From NCBI GenBank assembly GCA_018296165.2, contig JACKQL020000010.1:744001-808000 (forward strand): a stretch of DNA of 64,000 nt. Reading direction: 5' to 3'. The notes beneath the pieces were generated by a model, which saw only the letters and a program-made list of their open reading frames with translations, did not search any database and was not told the DNA's origin. This document shows positions 11,053 to 22,535 of the stretch, piece after piece (position 1 is the first letter of the stretch; each line of letters opens with the position of its first letter). Source of the stretch: Termitomyces sp. T153. Its lineage: Eukaryota; Basidiomycota; Agaricomycetes; Agaricales; Lyophyllaceae. The position numbers were made by a program, and so were the translations under genes.

Positions 11053-14000
11053 TCCTCTGACGCAGTATCTCCTTGACCTTTCATCTAACTTCACCCCTTC
11101 CGACACGTTTTCGACTTCGCAGCGCCCGGCGAAATTCTCATACCCAATTCCAATCCACCTCGTCACATCATCACTATCCACCCGCATCCCGTCACATCAT
11201 CACTACCCATCCTACGATACTACATCATGGTGTATAGTATCGCACCTCTCCCCCTCTCAATCTGCCACGACCAGATCAACAAAAGTAATTCGTCCTTACA
11301 GACAAAGATACAGATACACTAACTCTTCAGTACTCAACTTACTTATTGCCTGGTCTGCCGCACTCTGGTTGATTCATTAATCGCTACTACTGCACCCTGC
11401 CACCTATTGTTTTCTGTTTCACTCGTAACCCCATTATGTATTTTTTACACGAGTTCTTATCTACACGCGTATATGTGTATACTCTGACTGCCAGTCACCA
11501 TGTGGATCCTGCTTCGAATAAAAATTGGAATTTATATAGACTCCACCGACCGATGCTTTGAAAGGCATGAAGGAGGAATGGGTCATGGTACTTATCCTTT
11601 TCTAATGATACTTTCTACCAAGTCACGCAAAACGAGTGTTCACTGTTGTCGAGATTGTTACACAGTTTCCATTTTAAGCACGATTTCCGTTCGTTTCTAT
11701 CGGCGTGAAAGCTCAATCACTTTGTTCGATATTTCAGACCGCCGGTTTTAGCGTATCCACACCTTCCCACTGCTTCAACTCTCTCACGCCGCCAAGGGAA
11801 GAAGTAAACACACTACAGTCTACAATGTTGTTGTCTTGCAATTCGTGAAGTCCAATGGAAATTATGGCGCGGGCTGGCTCCAAAAAATTGGTCAAACTCG
11901 TGTTAGGATGGGCTTATGGTGCCAGGTGTGCCTTGAGGTTAAGTGAGGAACCCGAATGGCGAGCTCCAATTGGATCACTAACACATCACAGCTTCATTTG
12001 ATATTACTGGGGAAATAAGACTGAGGACACCCTAGGCGACTGGATTTATTTGGTCACATTGGCCTGAGATGAGGCGCTAGGTTGCACATTGCTTAAAACT
12101 TGATTATCGAATCAGAAAGTTTACTTACTCGCTGCCAGTCACTTCTATTTCCCGAGTTCATGCTTAGTGCTAAAAACTCAGCACTAAATCTAATCAGATC
12201 GATATCTCATCAACAGTCCTTTCGTTACGATTGCCAACCGACTTTGCGCCACCGCGATTCCTTCCGTACACTTGTACATCCTGATGATGTTCAGCCGTTA
12301 TCGACGCGTTATCCCTCATCTGTCAACAGAACTGTTGCTGCCCAAATTCGTAGGTTCCCGCTTTTGTAGACGCGATAAAGACTTGGAAACATCTCAGTTC
12401 GCGCAATTTGTTATTTGCTTCACAGGCAGCGTCCCAAATTAGGATATATTTGGTTAATCAATTACTCTCTACCACAGGTTGCGCCACCTCCTACAGGATC
12501 TATCTATCTATCCAAGCATGGAGTGCATTGGAACGTTTCTGGATTCTATTACGCCAGATGTCATCTATTCTACAGGGAATAAAATGCTATCGCTTCTTAT
12601 GATACTCGTTCCGACTGTTCCGAGCGCCTCCGAGTCGACTCCTATGTGTTTAGTCTGAAGATCTAGTCTGAAGATCCTCCGCAATTAAGTGCTATTCAGA
12701 TGAGCGAAAATAGTTGTCATCAAGCTGTCTACCCTACCTTTGTTGGCTTTTGCAGTAGTAGCTATGATGCAAGCGGCTCGCGTTGCTACAAGCACCCGGA
12801 ATGTGTGTATGCAGAGTCCGGGTGCGTAGAGTTTATGGGAACTATTTGTACACTACTGTCTCATTCTCATTGACTTCGTATAATAGATTCTGTTGAAGTG
12901 GGATGGGCTTCAGTTTTGGCCTCGTCACCATTGGCCAACCCAGACCCTCGTGTTTCACCTGAGTATTGAGTTGCTGCTGTTCTTTTCTCCGGCCTGAGTA
13001 GGGCCCAACTCCGATTCAATGTTCAGCGCTTTCTGAATTAGGTTGACCATCTTTCTACTATGTACATCGTCTCATAGGCTGGCCCTGCATCCGTTTCGAA
13101 GTTCGATGACATTAATTTGAATATTGCAAGGGATGATCAGTGCAGTCACCATACCATTCTGTTGACTCCAGCATCGAGTAGAACAAGAACAGCAACAGCT
13201 GTCTTTCATGATTTCCTTGCCGTCACTAGAAGCAGTCAACAATCTGGTAGTGTTTTATGTGCTATCCTTTCGATTGTCCTGTGACTGTACTACGGCTTCA
13301 ATGCTAGTGCTGACTTAACACTCTCGAGGACTCAGAGTGGTTCTAAAACCTCGTTCCCGAACGGGACCTCGTGGTCACGGTATCAACACCCCTCCTGATT
13401 TGAAACACGCACGACTGGCGGTCAGCCACGAAAAAGTTTGTGCAGAACATGTATATGTAGATAGTCCTCGATTTTGTCATTGACAAGAATCTCCATCAGA
13501 CGCACAAAAGCGGTTCCGGATGGTTTACCATGAGAGCAAGTAAGTTCTGCTCCGGCAGTGCCGGAGGATTGCAATTCAGTCAGGTCATCTCTGGGCATTC
13601 TTGGTCGGAATGAATGACAAGTGGAACCCAAAACACCTGAGTTGTCTTTGGGCCCATCGGATACGGAGTCTTTTGACCGTAAGAAACGTAGTCTTTTGAC
13701 CGTAAGAAACGTAGTCCGTAGTGTACGGAAAGTCTATGCACAAGGCAGTGTCTACGGTCTTCCTGCTACAACGGCAGTTTGGATTACTCTTAGCCATCGA
13801 AGCATCTCTCGGGACTTGGATTTGAAGTTTCACGTGTGGGTGGACACGAATAATGACGAAACCGGTATAAGATATCATCGAACTGCCGAATCATACCTTC
13901 TGTCCGGGTTTGTCGACGGGTATGATATATCGCCTTGGCAAGCCGAGAATGTTGGAGTGAGATGCATATCAGGAAGAGGACTCGACAACCTTTGAATGAA

Positions 14001-14280
14001 ACGGCAAGCTTCCTCCCGGCTTTGTCCGCTTTCTTTCGTCAGAGTCGGACCCGCCGTATGAACATCGCCAGACCAAACGTCTCGATTAAGAGCCAACGTT
14101 TCCAAAGAGAGAGTCAAAGAGATATTTAAAGAGAGAATCGAACAGGTCCGAATCCGTGAACCGCGAGTAAGTGAGAAAGAAAGCACGGTATACTATTACA
14201 AATGGGTTTGTTTACCGCAGCTATTTCTTTTGGCGAGACAATTACACATGCCACGTTTTGTCCATTATTGGTAGCTTCTC
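11053..14280. other. gene-poor 3.2-kb interval
   Basis: No gene with recognisable motifs or a convincing spliced model was found on either strand. It holds small repeats: AGTCTGAAGATC twice near 12,650-12,680, a (TATC)n run near 12,500, and a direct repeat of AGTCTTTTGACCGTAAGAAA at 13,669-13,714. CpG content is ordinary. Decayed mobile or pseudogene sequence is possible, but I recognise none. Confidence 0.5.
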
Positions 14281-14306
14281 CACTTGGAGAGCCGCAAGCC
14301 TCGTTG

Positions 14307-14315
14307 TATAAAAAG
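14307..14315 (+). promoter_or_regulatory. TATA box of the secreted-protein gene
   Basis: TATAAAAAG lies 59-67 bp upstream of the start codon at 14374, the usual spacing for highly expressed fungal genes. A short leader without an ATG follows. Confidence 0.6.
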
Positions 14316-14373
14316 GGTGGGCAAGTCGTTGCACCTCAGCATTAATACTCCAAACTCACAAGATTGCCCTCAG

Positions 14374-14928
14374 ATGAAGTTCAACCTCGCTTTCGTTGCC
14401 GCCGTGTTCGGCGTACTTTTTGCTACTGTCAAGGCTCAGAGTATCAGCATAGGCTTTCCTCCAGATGGTACATCTGTAACCCCAGGATCCAACCTCACTG
14501 TTGAGATAGACCGTCCGGTCAGTATCCAGTTCAAACAATCGGACTTTTCTTTTCTAATACCTTGTTCAGGACACATTGACAGGCTCGATTGAAGTTGCAG
14601 TAGTCATTGCTGTCCTGTCATGCTCCAGATTTTCTTTTGGGTGTATCCCCGTGGACCAAGGCATGGGAACGGTGCTATATAACGGAGGATATAATCCACA
14701 ATTTCATTCTACCGCGCCGATCGGCAAACCCCCTCACCAGAATTTCACTGTCACTATTCCCTCAAATATCCCCGCAGGGAAAGCTCAGCTTGGGGTGGCT
14801 CATATAACGCTGATTGGGGTGAGTTCAATCAATCGGAAGAGTAGTTCTGAGACAGGAAGATTGATCATATACAGGCTCTCAATGCACCGACTCTCGAAAC
14901 TCGTAACATTACTTTGAACGTGGTTTGA
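14374..14928 (+). CDS. small secreted basidiomycete protein of unknown function
   Basis: Three exons, 14374-14517, 14570-14818 and 14875-14928, give about 148 residues. A clear signal peptide MKFNLAFVAAVFGVLFATVKA is followed by QSISIGFPPDGTSVTPGSN and LTVEIDRP. The later part reads LTGSIEVAVVIA, GTVLYNGGYNPQFH, KPPHQNFTVTIPS and AQLGVAHITLIG, ending RNITLNVV. This is a recognisable family of small secreted agaricomycete proteins with a beta-rich fold and one or two cysteine pairs, but I know of no assigned activity. Both introns are GT-AG and about 55 nt. An in-frame ATG at 14284 lies upstream of the TATA box, so 14374 is the better start. Confidence 0.85.
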
Positions 14929-15540
14929 GTCAAGGCGATGATGGACATTAGACATTGGACGTTAGCTGCGCTGACATCATATACAAGCCGACGCAATGCG
15001 CATATATACTAGTATGTACTTATCGATCATCCTCAAATTGAACTTTGTATGTATACAATAGGAGTGTCCTATCTTCGGGGACACAGTCAAATTGACCAGA
15101 GCACCTAGCTGAGAATGTCATCGTTCTGATGATCAAAATATGCAGGTATGTACGAGAAAAGTTTGACGCACAAGATTCTGGAGCTACTCGGTTGAGAAAT
15201 AGGTCAAGAAATGTCCCTTGGGCTGATATATTCATACTCCAGGCTGATACCTTTCGACTTGCTACTATGGACACTAATGGTAATAACTCGTTGAAGTTGT
15301 ACAACAACGGTGCACAAAACTCTATCCCATCAATCAAGAACTAAAAGGCTACCATCACACTGTAAGACTTGTACTCCATTTCTGAGTCGCCGGATGACTG
15401 TGAGAAATCTTCAAGCGTTCCGGACACAATGGTTGGATTTTGAAGCATACAAGCAGCATAGACCACAAGATATAATATATATCATTTCCTTTGCGCCATC
15501 TTTTCAAGACTCAATGTTCCAGGTCAACTAAAGATCGCAT
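14929..15540. other. intergenic, nothing recognised
   Basis: About 600 bp between the secreted-protein gene and the cochaperone pseudogene, with no supportable coding model. Confidence 0.5.
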
Positions 15541-15551
15541 AACTCAAGCGG

Positions 15552-16440
15552 AGAAAGATAAAAGCGGAAGGTAACGCATCTTTCAAAGAAGGAAATTTTG
15601 ACGAGGCCATAGAATTGTTTACGAAGCCATTAGTACGTCCTTGCTGTGTGTCTTCTTGTGCAAAACTAAAATGAACACAACAACGTAGTACTCAATTGAT
15701 CGGACCCAACATACGATGCCAACCGCGCTGCAAGCCTATATCTACCTAAAAAAAATTCCGCCTCGCACTGAACGACTGCTAACACGCTTTTGCTCTCCCT
15801 TTTACCTCCACTTCAACAACCAAAACAAAGATCTTCCCCGATGCCACCTTGCAGTCGGATTCATCTCAAGCACCCTCGCTACCCTCCAAACTACATTTGA
15901 TCTCGAACGAACCTGCTAATACCATGGTATTACAGTTTCAAGAGAAAGCTCAGCTAAAGGAATGTTTGCGTATGCTGTATGAAACGAGGATAGAAGGGAA
16001 TTGGGATCTTCTAAGGAAGGAGTCGGAGGAGTGTCTGGGGGTGTGTTGAGGCGGAGGGCCAGGAAATTCCTGTGAGGGAGTTGAGGTCGAGCTTGGGGAG
16101 GATGAGTTGGACAAAGTGAGCAGGAAAGCTGAGTATGTGTTTCAAATAACGTGTATGCCGAAATACTGATTTCTCTGATACCCAGGAACGCGTTCGCGTT
16201 CCGTTCTGGACATCCTGACCTCTTTTACCTCCCATCCCGAATATTGCTTTTGAGAGGGAGGCTCATTGAAGCGACTTTAAATGTCATGATGATTCTTCCT
16301 CTTGATCCAAGTCGGGCTATACGGCTATATACACAGGTTACCAAGGTCGAGCAAATGAGAAACGAGGGAAGCGCGTTATTTCTGAGAGGCGAGTATGAGG
16401 GATCTAATAAGAAATACACTGAGGCGCTTAAAGTGCAAAC
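15552..16440 (+). pseudogene. decayed copy of the TPR/DnaJ cochaperone gene
   Basis: The stretch aligns with the TPR part of the intact gene at 45176-47134. Conserved words in order are KAEGNASFKEGNFDEAIELFTK (compare [22 protein letters not shown]), DANRAASLYLPKK (compare [13 protein letters not shown]), ALNDC then a stop (compare ALDDCQ), EGNWDLLRKESEECL (compare [13 protein letters not shown]), EAEGQEIP (compare EAEGTEIP), and EQMRNEGSALFLRGEYE with YTEALK (compare [23 protein letters not shown]). At least one single-base insertion near 15,560 and several in-frame stops break it. The J domain is missing; the copy ends where the last TPR would meet the next intron. CpG content is normal, so its decay is unrelated to the CpG-poor block downstream. 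Confidence 0.85.
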
Positions 16441-16784
16441 CGTCGTCATTATGTTCCATGCTCATTTTTAAACGTCCATTTTTAGCATGTTAATAGTTAT
16501 TAGTATCGGACTAAAAATTGAGCATCCCTAATTCAAACCTCAAGCAATGATCAGGGGGCTACAGGATCAGATCATTGGCCAGAACTATATTACACACACA
16601 CCATGCAACACCTTTGGTCACGCAGCCTATTAATATTCTACTCGTTCTGAGAAGAACGTTTCCTTCCTAATTTTCGGTTGATTGTGATGTACCTAGATCT
16701 GATATTGAGTTTATCTGTCCTGGATTGCATGCATGAATAAAATGAAGCCACTACTTGCTCCCATCCTTTCTTAGTGCCTTCACA
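16441..16784. promoter_or_regulatory. upstream region of DUF6535 copy 1
   Basis: From about 16,670 the sequence resembles the region upstream of DUF6535 copy 3 (about 41,943-42,068): both contain TTTCGGTTGATT followed by a similar AT-rich stretch, GAAGCC, CACTA and CTT-rich sequence up to the start codon. The promoter was therefore duplicated with the gene. Confidence 0.5.
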
Positions 16785-16872
16785 ATGCCAGACCTCCTGC
16801 ATACATCAAACCCTAAGACCTTTGGCACTGTACCTGGTGGCCGCAATTATGATTACACAAAAATATACAGCC

Positions 16873-16877
16873 CTGAC
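16873..16877 (+). repeat. target-site duplication of the Copia element, left copy
   Basis: CTGAC immediately precedes the 5' LTR and is repeated at 21821-21825 just after the 3' LTR. Removing the element restores the reading YTKIYSPDKP, as in the intact paralogues (YGPDKPGEE). Confidence 0.85.
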
Positions 16878-17198
16878 TGTTGCAATAAACTCCTGGCTGT
16901 GGCTGTGGCGCCCGCTAACTTGTTTTTCTTTTCTCTTATTTTCTTACTTACTTCTTTGGGCACGATCATCGTCGATCGTTACTATACAGTTCTCTCAGCC
17001 AATCACTGTGGCCACCTTATAGTTACCTCCTAGTTATTAATACCCTCAGTTCTTCTACCGAGACTGAGGGTACGTGATCGATATCATTATTTCATCTACT
17101 TTACTTACTCGGCCTGTAGTCTAGAAACTTACCTCGTACTACAGGTTAATACAGTTCTTTTACCGAGACTGAGGTCTAGAAACTTACCTCGTACTACA
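16878..17198 (+). repeat. Copia 5' LTR
   Basis: 321 bp, starting TGTTGCAATAAACTCC and ending TTACCTCGTACTACA (TG...CA). It contains an internal direct repeat: AGAAACTTACCTCGTACTAC occurs twice about 55 bp apart, each linked to a copy of TTACCGAGACTGAG. It has 13 CpG dinucleotides. Confidence 0.9.
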
Positions 17199-17239
17199 GG
17201 TTATAGGCCCCGAAAAGCGCTCGGACATAGTAAATAAAA

Positions 17240-20200
17240 ATGACTTCTACAACATCCACTGGAGGGAACAGCAACCCTCCCACTTTCCCGGACGAATTTG
17301 TATTCGACGGAACAAACTACATCATGTTTAAGGACCGAGTGCTTCTTGCAGCAAGACTGAGAGGCGCAGAGGGTCACCTTGACGGAACGATACCTGCCCC
17401 AACCCCAAAAACAGTAACGCCTACACCGGTATCGACGGAGTGGTGGGACAGCACACCATCTTACCGAGAATGGCAGATCCGGAATGCATGGGCATTGGCA
17501 CTAATTGTATACAACACTAAAAACCCAATCGGACTTCGGATCAAAATGTCGGACACGGCAGCAAAGGTCTGGGCAACACTAAAAGAGGCTTACGGAACGG
17601 TCTCAGACTTGGGAGCAAACTCAGCAGAAAATTCATTCAGGGCCACAAAATATTCAGATGGAATGGATTTCCAAGAGCATATCGCGAACTTACGCTCAAA
17701 ATGGAACATCGCGGTTGAAAAAGGAGCTGATCTGAAGGACAACCAGTTCAGGGACATTGTGATCTCATCACTTCCAGCGTCATGGGATTACATCGTCGCG
17801 TCACTCCAATCCACAATTCACTGGGAACGGTTGAAGGAACGATCCATGAGTGCCGGTTCGACCTCCACAGCCCTGCTTACAAAAACGCCGCAACCCCAAA
17901 AGAAGCTCGTATGCGAAAACTCAAACTGTGGACGCACGGGACATACCATCGAGAATTGTTATTGGAAGGGTGGAGGTAAAGAGGGCCAGTTCCCACCTAA
18001 TTTTGGTCGACGATGAAATGCCACACCCTCCCAGACAAATTATCAACCCCCTGCTGCGAATGTGGTGACCACTGAACACCCCACGCCCCAGACGACCTAT
18101 GCGCTGATGGCCGAGAAAAATTTTGCTCCAGCCGCCATATACGACCCGGACTTAAAACCTTTGGAGTCATACCTGTCAAGCGTGGAAATTTCAACCAGCA
18201 CATTTGCCTTATCTGGAACTGGGGGAGAGGTACTCACATATGCGGACTCAGGAGCGACAGACCATTGTTTTGTTGAATGCACAGAGTTTGAATTGTACCA
18301 GGCCTACACCACACCTCAAAAGGGCATGTCTGCAAATTGTGGTGTCTTCAGCATATTAGGAGAGGGCACTGTTAGAAAGTCTGTAACTATCAATGGAATG
18401 ACATCCCAGTTAGTGTTCAAGACTGCCCTACACACTCCAGGACTAGCTGCAAACCTGGTATCTGTGGGAAAATTCAATGGCTTGGGATTTTTGGTCTTGT
18501 TCAAGGGAGGCAAAGCCAGCTTCATTGACCCTGCCAGGAGAACATTCATAGTTGGTGAGAAGAAAAAATCGAATGTATGCACTGGATCTTCAAGCCACTC
18601 CACATGCAACACAAATTGGAAGTAAAGCTCCACTGGCATCACAGACTGAGACAAAGACTCTGCTCACCCAGGTCCTCATTGCAACCTTGCTTAACAAGCC
18701 CACCCCAATAGACATCTGGCACTGTTGTTTTGGTCATGCCAGTATATAGTCCATTCAGAAACTGGAGACTAAGCAATGAGTTAGTGGGCTCCATATCCAG
18801 GGGAGGTCCAACATACCTGGACTCTGTGAGGACTGCATATATGGGAAGCAGAATCCCTGACCATATGATGGGACCTCTGAAGATATACAGACCCTGGGGG
18901 AGAAAGTCTACATTGACTTATGGGGACCAGCCACTGTTACATCATTAGGGGGAGCACTGTACCTGATGATGTTCACTGATGCAGGATCAAGCTACATGTG
19001 GCATATCTGAGCAATAAAGTGAGTGACACAACTCTCAAAGCCCTGAAATATTATGTGGTGGAGGCAGAGAAACAGACTGGAAACAAGCTCAGGATTATCC
19101 AAGTAGACAATGGGAGAGAATGGGTCAATCACCTATGGCATGGATATTGCCAAGACACAGGTATTGTTCTCATGCCCATCATACTCTATGCCCATGCCCA
19201 AAATGGTGTCATTGAATGCTTGATCCACATGGTCTTTGATGGAGTTCATTGCTTGCTAGCTGAGAGTGGCCTCCCCAAAAGCCTCTCTGTAGAGGCTGTG
19301 GCTTCCATTATTTACACATGGAACCTCTTACCTTTGACTCACCCCCCTGACACAGTCCCAGAGGAGAAATGGTCAGGCAAAAAGCAGGATGTGGGACACT
19401 TATGTCCTTTCAGTTGTGTCACTTATGCTAGGGTCCCTGAAGAATTGATCAGATCTAAACTGGACCCTAGGTCAATTAAGTATGTGATGGTGGGCTACTC
19501 AAGCCATGGATATCAACTGTACAACAAAAACAACTAATTAATTGTCACCAGCCACAACATGATCTTTGAAGAGGGCATCAGGCATTGAACTGTTGTCCTC
19601 TCAGATGAAGATGATCTGGTAGACCCTTCCCTGGTTAGTGTAAATCCAGCAGCTCCCCCTATCCCACCTAGACAGCAGATTGCCCTACAGATTTGACAGA
19701 CTGATGGACCCCTGCATTCTTGACCAGAATCCAAATCCCTGGATACACAAAACCCTGAAGACTTACCTGTTGCCCTACAATGTTAGATGCTTGCAAGTCT
19801 CTGGCAGTCCAGTCAGCAGCAAGGGTGGCAGGAGAAGAATGGGTGGCTGAAGACAAGGTGCCTGAGGTGCTGTCAGCCTCAGCATTTGCCTTCCTTGCTT
19901 CAACCAAAAAAAATGATGATTGCATTATTCTGCAGAGTTACTGGGATGCTATGAAATGACCTGACTTATGGGTCTTGCCAATGAAAGCTGAGCTGGACAT
20001 AATTGAAGAGAAGAAGGTCTGGGAGGTTGTCAGCTTGAGCAAGGTGCCAGAGGGGAAAAAGCTAGTGGACTGCATGTGGGTATATGCCAACAAATACAAC
20101 GCTGAGGGTGAGATTGTCAAATGGAAGGCTTGCTTGGTTGCCAAGAGATACACCCAGGTTTGGGGGGAGGATTTTGATGAGACATATGCCTCAGTCATGT

Positions 20201-21470
20201 GCTTGGAGTCAATGAAAATGACTGTAGCAATTGCAGCATCCTTAGGAATGCATGTATGGCAAGTAGACTTTGTTTTGGCTTACCTGAACAGCAGACTAGA
20301 ACACACTGTTTATATGAAACCTCCACTGGGATTCAAAGGTGGTGAAAGCAAGGCTCTCCACCTCAAAAAAATGCTCTCTGGACTCATGCAAGGGGGCCAC
20401 AACTGGTGGCACCTCCTCCACCAAGCTTACAATGAACTGGGGTATCTGGCATCATGAGATGACAATTGTGTTAGGTACAAATGAGTTGCTGGAGAACACA
20501 CAATCACTGACAATTACAATGATGATGTACTCAGCACATCAATGTCCATCAAAGAGTCAAAGCTTGCAAAACAAGAATTAGGGTCCAAGTTTGAAATCAA
20601 AGACATGGGAGAACTGAAATACATCTTAGGCATACATTTTGACTAGGACTCGGCCACTGGGACATCCACTTGTCCTAGAGATCATACTTAGAATGGATGT
20701 TGGATCAATTTGGTTTCCAGACTTTGAACTCTCAAAGCACACCACTCCCTGCTGGCTTAGTACTTACTGAGTCTCATTCTCTTCAGACCAATGATAAATG
20801 ACTATATATAAAGGATAAACTCTTCTGTGAGGCTTTAGGATTGTTGATATGGGCCCAGGCTGCCACTAGACCTGACCTATCCTATGCTGTTAGACTATTT
20901 GCAAGATTTCAGAGTAACCCCAGACCTGCTCACTGGAAAGCACTAGCTCATGTGATGCAGTATGTAAATAAGACTCTGGACTATCAAATTACATACTGCT
21001 GAGGAGCAAGCATAAAACCAGTTGGATACATCAATGCTGATTACAGGAGAGACCTTGACACTCATTGATCTACTGGCAGGTACATATTCACCATGGCAGG
21101 ATGGGCCATCTCTTGGAGCTCAAAACAACAGCCCACCATTGCACTGTCTACCACCAAAGCCAAATACATGGCTCTCACTCATGGAGCCCAACAGGCCATG
21201 TGGATGTTCAACTGGCTCCTTGAGATCAACTTGCCCCAGACAATGCTGGCCACCCTTCATGTTGACAACTCACCCACTCTTTTATTGGCTCAATACACTC
21301 AGAGTCATGCATGAGCAAAACACATCAACATTTGGCATCACTACATCCAGGAGTGTGTCAAACAGAGGAAGATCAAGGTCATCTACATTCTATCAACTGA
21401 GAACCCTGTGGACCTCTTCACCAAGCCTCTCCCCCATGTCATGCATTCTTACATGGTCAGGCTTCTAGGA
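17240..21470 (+). pseudogene. Copia gag-pol reading frame, broken
   Basis: A single polyprotein frame in origin. Gag (17240 on) starts MTSTTSTGGNSNPP and ends in a CCHC knuckle CENSNCGRTGHTIENC near 17,910-17,960. A TGA at 18014-18016 (CGACGATGA, plausibly CGA to TGA) interrupts it, and the same frame continues into the aspartic protease YADSGATDHCF (about 18,240). Later pieces are the GAG-pre-integrase site IDIWHCCFGHASI (normally WHRRFGH; both Arg codons appear changed to Cys), the integrase core with QVDNGREWVN and HAQNGVIE, RT with VDCMWVYANKYNAEG and WQVDFVLAYLNSRLE, and RNase H with STTKAKYMALTHGAQQAMWM, ending near ENPVDLFTKPL. Stops and shifts make it non-functional. Confidence 0.88.
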
Positions 21471-21498
21471 TTCAGGCCTCAGCCAGAGTCTGAGGGAG

Positions 21499-21820
21499 TG
21501 TTGCAATAAACTCCTGGCTGTGGTGGTGGCTTCCACTAACTTGTTTTTCTTTTCTCTTATTTTCTTACTTACTTCTTTTGGGCACAACCATTGTCAATCG
21601 TTACTATACAGTTCTTTCAGTCACTCACTGTGGCCACCTTATAGTTACCTCCTAGTTAGTAATACTCTCAGTTCTCTTACTGAGACTGAGGGTACATGAT
21701 TGATATCATTATTTCATCTACTTTACTTACTCAGCCTATAGTCTAGAAACTCACCTTGTACTACAGGTTAATACAGTTCTTTTACTGAGACTGAGGTCTA
21801 GAAGCTTACCTTGTACTACA
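21499..21820 (+). repeat. Copia 3' LTR
   Basis: 322 bp, starting TGTTGCAATAAACTCC after the purine tract and ending TTACCTTGTACTACA. It aligns along its whole length with the 5' LTR. Of the 13 CpG sites there, only the one in AATCGTTAC remains; nearly all others read TG or CA. Confidence 0.9.
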
Positions 21821-21825
21821 CTGAC
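21821..21825 (+). repeat. target-site duplication of the Copia element, right copy
   Basis: CTGAC, identical to 16873-16877, followed directly by AAGCC of the interrupted DUF6535 exon. Confidence 0.85.
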
Positions 21826-22303
21826 AAGCCTAGAGAAGAAGCAAAAGAGAATGCACACATCTGGAACATCTATCTCAACAAAGCAGAGAATTACAATGCA
21901 GACATGATCCAAAGCTTTCAAATATAATGGATGGATTCCTTGTTTTTGTGAGTTTTCACAATACATAAAATATCTCTCCTCTGATTTCAGACCAGGCTGC
22001 CCTCTTTTTGGCAGTGGTTACAACTTTTGTAGCACAATCATCTCAATCACTTTAGCCAGACAACAAGTGGATTATAACTTTCCTCTTCTATGAGGATAAC
22101 CAATTATTGAGAGCTGGCAGAAACCAAACTGCCAGAAAAGCCATTCCTGCACCATCTCTAGTTCCTGGAAGCCAAACATACATCAATCAATGTTTGGGTC
22201 AATAGACTATTTTTCACAAGTCTTGCTCTCTCCCTGTCAATTGTTCTTCTCACTGTCCTAGCCCAACAGTGGATTCAGGTTTGTACACTTATTTCTGCTC
22301 CAT

Positions 22304-22535
22304 TGATGGAAAATGGCACTGTTTGGTTTTGTTTGTCTTAGTGACTTAACCAAACTGTGTCAACTCAGCAAGTTCAGAGGCTTGACACACACTTAGAATC
22401 ATACTGTTATAATGCAATAGTAGATTAATTTGGTGGAGCAAAACTAATGATATGGTCTCTGAAATGGACTTTAAGAAAGGAGACCCAAAAGTGTGTATTA
22501 AAAGTGTAATTGAACCCCTTGCAGTGGGCTCCAGA
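22304..22535 (-). repeat. extra partial LTR and leader copy at the outer end of the Gypsy 3' LTR
   Basis: 22,304-22,430 duplicates 22,536-22,660 almost exactly (TGATGGAAAATGGCACTG, AGTGACTTAACCAAACTGTG and so on). 22,435-22,535 matches the leader adjacent to the other LTR at 31,412-31,513 (GCAAAACTAATGATAT, TGTAATTGAACCCCTTGCAG). The order LTR-leader-LTR end looks like a product of template switching or a tandem element from which most has been lost. Confidence 0.7.

Larger units (their letters stand above)
16878..21820 (+). mobile_element. Ty1/Copia LTR retrotransposon, complete but mutated
   Basis: Structure: 5' LTR, gag-protease-integrase-RT-RNase H in Copia order on the plus strand, purine-rich tract TCTGAGGGAG, 3' LTR, and a 5-bp target duplication CTGAC. 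Element length is about 4.94 kb. It is inserted in exon 1 of a DUF6535-ankyrin gene in the same orientation as the gene. The 5' 1.4 kb has normal CpG content, while everything from the protease onward has lost nearly all CpG. The two LTRs differ mainly at CpG sites, so the insertion may be younger than a plain divergence count suggests. Confidence 0.92.

Noticed and set aside
11500..12602. Several 60-90-codon frames in the gene-poor interval
   Set aside because: No motifs, no plausible splicing, and lengths expected by chance in AT-rich DNA.
13621..13995. 124-codon plus-strand open frame
   Set aside because: It contains a direct nucleotide repeat, has no splice context or family motif, and an overlapping minus-strand frame is equally long. 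Not supported as a gene.
15020..15344. Overlapping frames of 105 and 71 codons on opposite strands
   Set aside because: Neither joins to flanking exons or shows family similarity.
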